From Rhodobiaceae bacterium UBA7378 (GTDB lineage Bacteria > Pseudomonadota > Alphaproteobacteria > RS24): 5,601 nucleotides of DNA. The translations under genes were made by a program, and so were the position numbers. Where the stretch lies: NCBI GenBank assembly GCA_002469805.1, contig DKNW01000010.1, positions 13,882-19,482 of the forward strand. The letters run 5' to 3'. Below are positions 1-5,504 of the stretch, in pieces (within the stretch, counting starts at the first letter, position 1; the number at the start of each line of letters is the position of its first letter). The notes under the pieces are model-generated. The model did no database searches. It was not told the origin of the DNA and worked only from the letters and a program-made list of their open reading frames with translations.

Positions 1-24
1 GGGTGCAGCTTGGGGTGCAGCTTG
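1..24. repeat. Perfect 12-bp tandem duplication in the xseA C-terminal tail
   Basis: The unit GGGTGCAGCTTG occurs twice in succession (1-12 and 13-24) and may continue beyond the window edge. Read on the minus strand it encodes QAAP twice, at residues 459-466 of XseA. The array lies beyond the last conserved block of the family, so it probably forms a flexible Ala/Pro-rich tail. Twelve bases is a multiple of three, so a change in copy number would keep the reading frame. Confidence 0.9.
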
Positions 25-1398
25 TGATACAAGATCAGATGTCGCCGCATCCGCTGTGATTTGGGCGGCAAGATTTTTCCCGCCCGCCAGCTGAATATCG
101 ACATTGCTACCCACTGGCGCATCATCGGGCTGGCGCACCGCAAGGCCGGTTGCATTTGTTACCAGCGCAAACCCGCGCTGCAGTACGGATTCGTGGCTGA
201 GTAGGGTTAACTGGCGGCCCATTGCATCAATCGCCTGATGCGCCTGCCGGATATTCTCACGCATCCGCGTATGCAGCCCGCGATCCAGATCGTTCAGGCG
301 CTGGTGGAAAAATACCGTACGCTGGCCCAACGTGGCCGGATTAAGGCGCGCAGCAATGCGCGCTGCGCGCGTGGCATGCACCCCAACATTCTTGGACAAA
401 CCAGCTCCCAAGCGCTGGCTGGCATTGTCGAGAAGCTGGCGCGGCAAAGCCAGTAGATCCTCAAATTTCGGCAAACCTCTAGCCAACCCCGACACATGGG
501 CATCCAGACGCTCGAACTGGCGCATTTGGGCGCGTAACTGACGGCCTTGCAAATCGGCGAGCGATGCTTGCAGCTCGGCGCGCACAGGAACCGCCATTTC
601 CGCCGCAGCGGTTGGTGTAGGCGCGCGCCAGTCAGCAGCATAGTCGATCAATGTCGTATCCGTTTCGTGCCCAACCGCCGAGATGAGCGGGATATCGGAT
701 TGCGCCGCAGTGCGCGCAACAACCTCCTCATTGAAAGGCCACAAATCTTCGAGGCTTCCGCCGCCACGTGCCACGATTAAAACATCGGGTCGTGCCACGG
801 GGCCATCGGGTGCTAGCGCATTGAACCCAGCGATCGCACGCGCCACTTCATCGGCGCATGTATCGCCTTGCACGCGCACTGGCCACACCAAGACGTGACA
901 CGGGAAACGATCCGTTAGCCGATGCAAAATATCGCGAATAACCGCACCGCTGGGGCTGGTAACAACCCCGATGCACTGCGGTAGAAAAGGAAGCTCTTGC
1001 TTGTTAGCCGCATCGAAAACACCTTCAAAAGCCAACTGTTTTCGGCGCGCCTCCAGCAAAGCCATCAAAGCTCCCTCGCCCGCGGGCTCCAGCGTATCGA
1101 CAACAAGCTGATATCGCGACTGACCGGCAAAGGTTGTCAAGCGTCCGGTGAGAATAACCTCCAACCCCTGTTCGGGCTGAACCGACATTTTCTGCACCAC
1201 TGCTTTCCAAGCCACCGATGCAAGCACGGCCTTGTCATCTTTTACGTCGAAATACACATGACCCGAGGCCGGACGCGACACACGCCCCAATTCACCGCGC
1301 ACGCGCACGCGCCCAAAGCTGTCTTCAATCTGGCGTTTAATGGCCCCAGACAACTCGCTGACCGAAAATTCGACAAGATTCGTTTCTAAATCTTCCAT
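1..1398 (-). CDS. xseA: Exodeoxyribonuclease VII large subunit, 3' end outside the window
   Basis: XseA is the catalytic large subunit of exonuclease VII. With XseB it degrades single-stranded DNA to oligonucleotides in the cytoplasm, in repair and recombination. The frame is open for 466 codons from ATG at 1398 to base 1 with no stop, so the C-terminus lies off the left edge. An N-terminal OB-fold region spans about residues 9-105 (GELGRVSRPASGHVYFDVKD, 35-54). Catalytic-domain motifs follow: GVVTSPSGAVIRDI (144-157), ARGGGSLEDLWPFNEE (210-225) and SAVGHETDTTLIDYAADWRAP (240-260). A long helical region runs about 270-400, and the conserved LQRGFALV block is at 406-413. All motifs lie in one frame, so the gene looks intact. 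At 466+ residues it slightly exceeds the E. coli protein (456). The start is fixed by an in-frame TAA at 1411-1413 and an AAAGG Shine-Dalgarno (1408-1412) 9 bases upstream. It is divergent from purD. The tail ends in a QAAPQAAP repeat. Confidence 0.96.
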   Translation of the reverse strand, partial: MEDLETNLVEFSVSELSGAIKRQIEDSFGRVRVRGELGRVSRPASGHVYFDVKDDKAVLASVAWKAVVQKMSVQPEQGLEVILTGRLTTFAGQSRYQLVVDTLEPAGEGALMALLEARRKQLAFEGVFDAANKQELPFLPQCIGVVTSPSGAVIRDILHRLTDRFPCHVLVWPVRVQGDTCADEVARAIAGFNALAPDGPVARPDVLIVARGGGSLEDLWPFNEEVVARTAAQSDIPLISAVGHETDTTLIDYAADWRAPTPTAAAEMAVPVRAELQASLADLQGRQLRAQMRQFERLDAHVSGLARGLPKFEDLLALPRQLLDNASQRLGAGLSKNVGVHATRAARIAARLNPATLGQRTVFFHQRLNDLDRGLHTRMRENIRQAHQAIDAMGRQLTLLSHESVLQRGFALVTNATGLAVRQPDDAPVGSNVDIQLAGGKNLAAQITADAATSDLVSQAAPQAAP

Positions 1399-1474
1399 GC
1401 ATCTTTGCCTTTACAACTCTCAATATGATAGAAGGTTCAACCGGATCGAGCACCTTTTTTGCAGCGGCAATCAT
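1399..1474. promoter_or_regulatory. Divergent xseA/purD intergenic region, presumed promoters
   Basis: This 76-bp gap separates the xseA start (minus) from the purD start (plus) and must hold or border both promoters, unless these lie inside the genes. The best plus-strand -10 candidate is TATGAT at 1424-1429. It would put transcription initiation near 1436 and give purD a leader of about 40 bases. No good -35 hexamer sits 16-18 bases upstream. TTGAAC (minus strand, 1441-1436) is a -35-like hexamer for xseA but lacks a convincing -10. A near-palindrome, GGTTCAACC, is at 1434-1442. There is no recognisable purine riboswitch or PurR-type operator. Promoter presence is inferred from gene arrangement; the exact elements are weak. 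Confidence 0.4.
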
Positions 1475-2767
1475 ATGACAGAAAACAATTTCAATATACT
1501 GGTTCTGGGCAGCGGCGGACGCGAACATGCCTTGTGCTGGAAAATCGACCAGAGCCCGCATTGCAACAAGCTATATTGTGCACCGGGAAATGGCGGCACG
1601 GCTGGTATGGCCGAAAACGTTCCGCTGGACGCCGACGATCACCCAGCGATTGTAGATTTCTGCCGCGCGCATGATATCGACCTCGTTGTTATTGGCCCCG
1701 AAGCGCCTCTGGTTAACGGACTGGCTGATAGCTTGCGGCAAAACGATATTGCCGCATTTGGCCCCGACGCAGCCGCCGCGCAGCTTGAAGGCTCCAAAGG
1801 CTTCACCAAGGATTTATGCGCGCAAGCCAATATCCCCACCGCTGCTTATGGCCGCTTTACGGCCCCTAAACCGGCGCATGATTACCTCGCCACGCAAACC
1901 GTGCCGATTGTGATCAAGGCAGATGGTCTGGCGGCGGGCAAAGGCGTCATTATTTGCGAAACCATGGATGCGGGCCATGCAGCCATCGACCATATTTTCG
2001 ACGGCGCGTTTGGCGAAGCAGGCGCAGAATTGGTTATCGAAGAATTTATGACCGGCGAAGAAGCCAGCTTTTTTGTGCTGTGTGATGGCAAAAACGCTAT
2101 GCCGCTGGCAACCGCGCAAGACCACAAACGGGTAGGCGATGGCGACACCGGCCCCAATACCGGGGGTATGGGCGCATATTCGCCTGCTGCCATTATGACG
2201 CCTGATCTCGTGGCGCAGACAATGCAATCCATTATCTACCCGACCCTCGACACGATGGCGGCCCGCGGTATGCCCTATCGCGGCGTTTTATACGCTGGCC
2301 TTATGCTGACCGATGAAGGCCCCAAACTGGTTGAATATAATTGTCGTTTCGGCGACCCGGAGTGTCAGGTTTTGATGCTACGGCTCGAGAGCGATCTGGT
2401 GCCAGCGCTTATGGCATCGGCAATTGGCGACCTATCAGACACCGAGTTAAACTGGGCACCGGATCCGGCCCTAACCGTTGTCATGGCGGCCAATGGATAT
2501 CCTGGCGGATACGATAAAGGCACAACTATCAATCTTAATGCGCTGCACGAAGACGAAGATTTGGTTGTTTTTCACGCTGGCACAAAAACCGATGCAACTG
2601 GTCAGCTAACGGCAAATGGGGGGCGTGTGCTGAATGTGACTGCGCGCGGCAAAACAGTGGCACAGGCCCAGACGAAAGCTTATGCTGGCTGTGCTGAGGT
2701 CGACTGGCCCGAAGGGTTTTGTCGGCAAGATATAGGCTGGCGTGAAATAGAGCGCGAGCAAACGTAA
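1475..2767 (+). CDS. purD: Phosphoribosylamine--glycine ligase (GAR synthetase)
   Basis: PurD joins glycine to 5-phosphoribosylamine using ATP, giving glycinamide ribonucleotide, the second step of de novo purine synthesis in the cytoplasm. The protein is 430 residues (E. coli: 429). The N-terminal domain has NILVLGSGGREHAL (7-20) and VIGPEAPLVNGL (72-83). The ATP-grasp region has KADGLAAGKGV (148-158), GPNTGGMGAYSP (226-237) and LVEYNCRFGDPECQ (285-298). The last contains the family signature RFGDPE (R291-E296) and the probable metal ligands E287 and N289. The C-terminal domain has the usual MAANGYPGGY (337-346) and FHAGT (366-370). The frame is open upstream to 1340, but that stretch overlaps xseA, and the family N-terminus begins just before NILVLG, so ATG 1475 is preferred. 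No strong Shine-Dalgarno is visible. A phosphotransferase gene follows after 7 bases, probably co-transcribed. Confidence 0.97.
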   Translation: MTENNFNILVLGSGGREHALCWKIDQSPHCNKLYCAPGNGGTAGMAENVPLDADDHPAIVDFCRAHDIDLVVIGPEAPLVNGLADSLRQNDIAAFGPDAAAAQLEGSKGFTKDLCAQANIPTAAYGRFTAPKPAHDYLATQTVPIVIKADGLAAGKGVIICETMDAGHAAIDHIFDGAFGEAGAELVIEEFMTGEEASFFVLCDGKNAMPLATAQDHKRVGDGDTGPNTGGMGAYSPAAIMTPDLVAQTMQSIIYPTLDTMAARGMPYRGVLYAGLMLTDEGPKLVEYNCRFGDPECQVLMLRLESDLVPALMASAIGDLSDTELNWAPDPALTVVMAANGYPGGYDKGTTINLNALHEDEDLVVFHAGTKTDATGQLTANGGRVLNVTARGKTVAQAQTKAYAGCAEVDWPEGFCRQDIGWREIEREQT

Positions 2768-2774
2768 GGGGGGG
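2768..2774 (+). promoter_or_regulatory. G7 run forming the purD-kinase junction and likely ribosome binding site
   Basis: Seven consecutive G residues fill the whole gap between the purD TAA (2765-2767) and the ATG at 2775. A second, in-frame ATG follows at 2778. The preceding AA plus the G run gives AAGGGGG, which can pair with the CCUCC of 16S rRNA. The spacing fits the second ATG (2778) better than the first. Translation may be coupled to purD termination. This is the only plausible ribosome binding site for the downstream kinase. Confidence 0.5.
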
Positions 2775-3857
2775 ATGATGCAAGACGAGGGTGTTGAACG
2801 CTACGGTGGTACAAAAGATATCGCCGACAGCCATAAATTTGATGAAAAAAATCTGGAGGCTTATGCCGCCGCCCATGTAGAAGGCTTTGAAGGGCCGATG
2901 GAGGTACGTCAATTCAAAGGCGGGCAATCCAACCCGACCTATCAAATCATCACACCGAAAAAGAAATACGTCATGCGTCGCAAGCCGCCCGGCAAATTAT
3001 TGCCGTCAGCCCATGCTGTTGACCGCGAGTATAAAGTTATCACGGCGCTCGGTAAAATAGGCTTTCCGGTGCCGCGCACCTATTGCTTATGCGAGGACGA
3101 GAGCATTGTCGGCACCATTTTCTATATTATGGATATGGTAGAGGGCCGCATTTTATGGGATCCACGCCTACCAGATATTCCGCGCGAAGGTCGCCGAGCT
3201 ATTTTCGAGGCCAAGATCTCGACGCTGGCAAAACTGCATACAGCTGATTATGAAGCCATTGGTCTGGCTGATTTTGGCAAACCGGGCAATTATTTCTCGC
3301 GGCAGATCTCGCGCTGGACAAAACAATATCAAATGTCGGAAACGCAAAACATTGGCACGATGAATAATTTGATTGAATGGCTGCCCGGCAACATTCCCGA
3401 CGATGATGCCAATTCCATTGTACATGGCGATTTCCGGCTGGATAATATGGTGCTGCATCCCGAAAAACCCGAAGTGTTGGCGGTGCTTGATTGGGAACTC
3501 TCAACACTTGGGCACCCGCTTGGCGATTTTACCTATCACCTGATGCAATGGTTCATGCCGTCGGATGGGGCGTCCACGCAGACATTGCAGGACGTCGATT
3601 TTGACAGCCTCAACATTCCCAATGCCGAAGAATACACACGCCTTTATTGCGAACATACCGGCCGTGACAGCATTGAGAATATGGACTTTTACATAGCCTA
3701 TAACATGTTCCGTCTGGCCGGTATTTTGCAGGGCATTGTCGGTCGGGTGCGCGATGGCACAGCTTCAAACGAGCACGCTGCCTTGATGGAAGACCGCGTG
3801 AAACCGCTCTCCGATGTTGGCTGGTACTATGCCCAGAAAGCTGGCGCTGTCGGTTAG
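2775..3857 (+). CDS. APH-fold phosphotransferase, ACAD10/11 kinase-domain type
   Basis: This is a 360-residue stand-alone kinase of the aminoglycoside phosphotransferase/choline kinase fold. In order it has the nucleotide-loop motif FKGGQSNPTY (47-56), the YVMRRKPPGKLLPSAHAVDREY block (65-86), a hinge FYIMDMVEGR (116-125), the catalytic Brenner motif HGDFRLDN (217-224; catalytic D219, metal-binding N224), and LDWELSTLGHPLGD (238-251) with metal-binding D239. The VMRRKPPGKLLPSAH block and the DWELSTLGHPLGD form are typical of the kinase domain at the N-terminus of mammalian ACAD10/ACAD11 and of bacterial homologues such as Pseudomonas putida LvaA, which phosphorylates 4-hydroxyacyl-CoA. This is not an antibiotic-resistance enzyme by sequence type. 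A hydroxyacyl-CoA substrate is plausible, but no acyl-CoA dehydrogenase gene is present here to support it. There is no signal peptide or membrane segment, so it is probably cytosolic. ATG 2778 is an equally good start. It lies 7 bases after purD. Confidence 0.9.
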   Translation: MMQDEGVERYGGTKDIADSHKFDEKNLEAYAAAHVEGFEGPMEVRQFKGGQSNPTYQIITPKKKYVMRRKPPGKLLPSAHAVDREYKVITALGKIGFPVPRTYCLCEDESIVGTIFYIMDMVEGRILWDPRLPDIPREGRRAIFEAKISTLAKLHTADYEAIGLADFGKPGNYFSRQISRWTKQYQMSETQNIGTMNNLIEWLPGNIPDDDANSIVHGDFRLDNMVLHPEKPEVLAVLDWELSTLGHPLGDFTYHLMQWFMPSDGASTQTLQDVDFDSLNIPNAEEYTRLYCEHTGRDSIENMDFYIAYNMFRLAGILQGIVGRVRDGTASNEHAALMEDRVKPLSDVGWYYAQKAGAVG

Positions 3858-3876
3858 GCAGACACAGGCGCTAGCT
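3839..3876. terminator. Imperfect hairpin across the convergent stop codons, possible bidirectional terminator
   Basis: AGCTGGCGC (3839-3847) can pair with GCGCTAGCT (3868-3876) over nine positions, one of them G·U. After a bulged G (3867), TGT (3848-3850) pairs with ACA (3864-3866), leaving a loop of about 13 bases. The structure spans both stop codons: kinase TAG at 3855-3857 and rsmD TAG at 3873-3871. No T-tract follows on the plus strand, and only a short, broken T stretch follows on the minus strand. It is therefore not a canonical intrinsic terminator. A role in 3'-end formation for both transcripts is inferred from the position. Confidence 0.4.
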
Positions 3877-4437
3877 AGTCGAAAACTCCAGAAACACCAA
3901 TTCAGTGTCGCCATAAGTGCGGCGTTCGCTTTGGGTAAAATCAACCGGCGGTGTAAACGCAGCGCGGCGGTCTTCTTCAACCACCACCAAAGCATTGGAA
4001 GCCAGCCAATTGCCTTGGGCGATGGCTGTCAGCGCGGCTTCGGCGAGGGCTTTACCATATGGCGGGTCGGCAAATACGAGGTCAAAGGGCGGCCCTGCAC
4101 TCGAGGTACGTGCGTCCAGGCGCGTTGCATCGCGGCGATAAATCTTAGACCGCCCGATCACATCGCAGGCTTCGCAATTTTCCCGTAATACGCCGCGCAC
4201 ACGCGTATCATTTTCCACAAACAGGCAAAAATCAGCGCCGCGCGATAAGGCTTCAAGCCCCAACGCGCCTGTGCCGGCAAACAGATCAAGCACACGTGCA
4301 TTGACCAATGAGTAGTCAGGCCGTGCTTCCAGAATTGAAAATAAGGCTTCGCGCGTGCGCTCACCCGTCGGGCGTGTGGTGCGCCCCTTGGGTGCTGCCA
4401 GAACAGTGCCGCCAAACTTACCGCCGACGACGCGCAT
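3871..4437 (-). CDS. rsmD: 16S rRNA (guanine(966)-N(2))-methyltransferase
   Basis: RsmD transfers a methyl group from S-adenosylmethionine to N2 of G966 in 16S rRNA during assembly of the small ribosomal subunit. The protein has 188 residues (E. coli: 198). Family motifs are the N-terminal MRVVGGKFGG (1-10), RPTGERTREALFSIL (22-36), the SAM-binding loop DLFAGTGALGLEALSRGA (51-68), the catalytic DPPYGKAL (124-131), and ERRTYGDTELVFLE (171-184). The frame stays open upstream to an ATG at 4671, but those extra 78 codons lie inside rluB in another frame, and MR(V/I)xGG is the normal family start, so ATG 4437 is chosen. It overlaps the rluB end by 20 bases. No strong Shine-Dalgarno is seen, and translation is probably coupled to rluB. 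It converges on the kinase gene with a 13-bp gap. Confidence 0.95.
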   Translation of the reverse strand: MRVVGGKFGGTVLAAPKGRTTRPTGERTREALFSILEARPDYSLVNARVLDLFAGTGALGLEALSRGADFCLFVENDTRVRGVLRENCEACDVIGRSKIYRRDATRLDARTSSAGPPFDLVFADPPYGKALAEAALTAIAQGNWLASNALVVVEEDRRAAFTPPVDFTQSERRTYGDTELVFLEFSTS

Positions 4438-5458
4438 TGGGACCGCTAGGTCTTTCGGGTTTTTTATTCCCGCGATTTTGAGTTTCGCGTCTTTCGGTCC
4501 CATGATTTTGAACCCCGCGATTGTGAGCGTTGCGTCTTTGCGGTTTTCCGGCTTTTTCAGAGACACCAGTCGATGCCGAAGCATGAGGGTCAGTTGGGTT
4601 GGCCGACGCGCCAGCTCCTTCGTCGCCGACCAGCTTGTGCCATTCGCGCCCCAATTGCTGGCGCAATACACGGCGCGGCACTTCCTCGACCTGTCCGGCC
4701 TCCAGATTACCCAGCTGGAACGGCCCGAAAGACAGACGGATGAGCCGGTTCACTTTCATATCGAGATGCTCTAGCACGCGCTTGATTTCGCGGTTCTTAC
4801 CCTCGCGTAATGCGACCGTCATCCACACATTGCCGCCTTGTTTGCGTTCCAATTCGGCCTCAATACTGCGATAGCGCACACCGTCAATTTCGATACCGTT
4901 TTTCAAATCCGCCAGACGTTCAGGGTCAGCCGTTCCAAAAGCGCGCACCCGATAGCGGCGCAACCAACCCGTGCTCGGCAATTCTAAAAACCGCTTCAGA
5001 CCGCCATCATTGGTCATCAGCAACAGCCCTTCCGTGTTGATATCGAGCCGACCGACCGCGTTGAGCCGCGGCAGGTTGGGCGGCAATTTCTGAAACACGG
5101 TGGGCCGACCTTCCGGGTCGCGCGTGGTGGTGACAAGTCCGGTGGTTTTATGAAAGCGCCACAAGCGTGGAGGGTCCGGCGCGCCCAATATTTTGCCGTC
5201 GTCGCTGATTTTTTGCTGCGGCGTCACATTAAACGCCGGAGTGTCAAGCCGCCTGCCATCCACCGAGACGCGCCCCTCGGAGATAAGTTTTTCGGCATCG
5301 CGACGCGAACACACACCCGCGCGCGCCAACACTTTGGCGATGCGCTCTCCGGCAAATGCCGATTTTTCCCCGGGGCGCTTATCGCCTGCCCGCGATTTGG
5401 CCGCCCTATTTCGCGATGGCGTGTTTTGCGATGGCGTGGATCTAGCTTTATGCCCCAT
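4418..5458 (-). CDS. rluB: RsuA/RluB-family rRNA pseudouridine synthase
   Basis: The enzyme isomerises a uridine in rRNA to pseudouridine; RluB acts at position 2605 of 23S rRNA in E. coli. The 346-residue protein has a basic N-terminus (1-37) and an S4 RNA-binding domain (about 38-85, RIAKVLARAGVCSRRDAEKLI). The catalytic domain carries NAVGRLDINTEGLLLMTNDG (133-152), with catalytic D139, then GWLRRYRVRAFG (164-175), ALREGKNREIKRVLEHL (216-232) and VNRLIRLSFGPFQLG (236-250). Residues about 280-346 are a low-complexity Arg/Asn/Gly-rich tail that includes a 15-residue imperfect duplication and ends in NARRRR. ATG 5458 has GGAAG close upstream and starts just before the family N-terminus. rsmD follows with a 20-bp overlap, forming an rRNA-modification operon; tadA is divergent. 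RluB is favoured over RsuA/RluE/RluF by context and the long basic tail, but the exact target uridine cannot be read from sequence. Confidence 0.92.
   Translation of the reverse strand: MGHKARSTPSQNTPSRNRAAKSRAGDKRPGEKSAFAGERIAKVLARAGVCSRRDAEKLISEGRVSVDGRRLDTPAFNVTPQQKISDDGKILGAPDPPRLWRFHKTTGLVTTTRDPEGRPTVFQKLPPNLPRLNAVGRLDINTEGLLLMTNDGGLKRFLELPSTGWLRRYRVRAFGTADPERLADLKNGIEIDGVRYRSIEAELERKQGGNVWMTVALREGKNREIKRVLEHLDMKVNRLIRLSFGPFQLGNLEAGQVEEVPRRVLRQQLGREWHKLVGDEGAGASANPTDPHASASTGVSEKAGKPQRRNAHNRGVQNHGTERRETQNRGNKKPERPSGPNARRRR
4469..4543 (-). repeat. 45-bp-period imperfect repeat encoding the RluB basic tail
   Basis: A segment starting CCCGCGATTTTGAG at 4469 recurs 45 bases later as CCCGCGATTGTGAG at 4514; about 23 of the first 29 positions match. 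A shorter TCTTTCGG element also appears at 4451 and 4490, and as TCTTTGCGG at 4535. In RluB the repeat reads RRNAHNRG (308-315) and RRETQNRG (323-330), exactly 15 residues apart. It lies just upstream of the rsmD start, in the part of RluB that is not conserved across the family. Confidence 0.7.
5409..5438 (-). repeat. 15-bp tandem duplication in the rluB N-terminal leader
   Basis: TTTCGCGATGGCGTG (5409-5423) is followed directly by TTTTGCGATGGCGTG (5424-5438); 14 of 15 bases match. On the minus strand it encodes part of the basic, Ser/Asn/Thr/Pro-rich leader (SQNTPSRN region, residues 7-17) ahead of the S4 domain. The period is a multiple of three, so the frame is kept. Confidence 0.8.
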
Positions 5459-5504
5459 AGCTTCCGTGTAGCACGCGTCGGGGCCACCATGCTAGTGTGC
5501 GCGC
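5459..5504. promoter_or_regulatory. Divergent rluB/tadA intergenic region, presumed promoters
   Basis: Only 46 bp separate the rluB start (minus) and the tadA start (plus). The rluB side carries CGGAAG just before its ATG, a usable Shine-Dalgarno. I could not identify a convincing -35/-10 pair on either strand. At this length the two promoters would have to overlap or extend into the coding regions. The call rests on divergent arrangement alone. Confidence 0.35.

Noticed and set aside
294..641. 115-codon minus-strand open frame
   Set aside because: It lies inside xseA in a different frame of the same strand; the xseA frame carries all the conserved blocks.
997..1389. 130-codon plus-strand open frame
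   Set aside because: It lies wholly antisense to xseA, whose family motifs are clear in the opposite strand. The peptide has no recognisable motif.
1340..1474. 45-codon N-terminal extension of purD
   Set aside because: It overlaps the xseA start and shows no similarity to the family. PurD proteins begin a few residues before the NILVLGSGGREHAL block.
1814..2227. 137-codon minus-strand open frame inside purD
   Set aside because: It is antisense to the conserved ATP-grasp region, and its composition is that of a shadow frame.
2535..2945. 136-codon minus-strand open frame across the purD-kinase junction
   Set aside because: It is antisense to two well-supported genes, with no motif or ribosome binding site.
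2775..3857. Aminoglycoside resistance gene
   Set aside because: It shares the fold and HGDxxxxN motif, but the RRKPPGKLLPSAH and DWELSTLGHPLGD blocks place it with ACAD10/11-type kinases, not resistance enzymes.
4451..4543. CRISPR-like repeat
   Set aside because: The repeats are imperfect, few, in frame within rluB and have no regular unique spacers. They are coding tandem duplications.
4438..4671. 78-codon upstream extension of rsmD
   Set aside because: It lies within rluB in another frame. Its repeated look (TLTIAGFKI / KLKIAGIKN) comes from the 45-bp repeat being in phase in every frame. MRVVGGK is the normal start.
4355..4774. 139-codon plus-strand open frame
   Set aside because: It is antisense to the rluB tail and rsmD start and is explained as a shadow frame.
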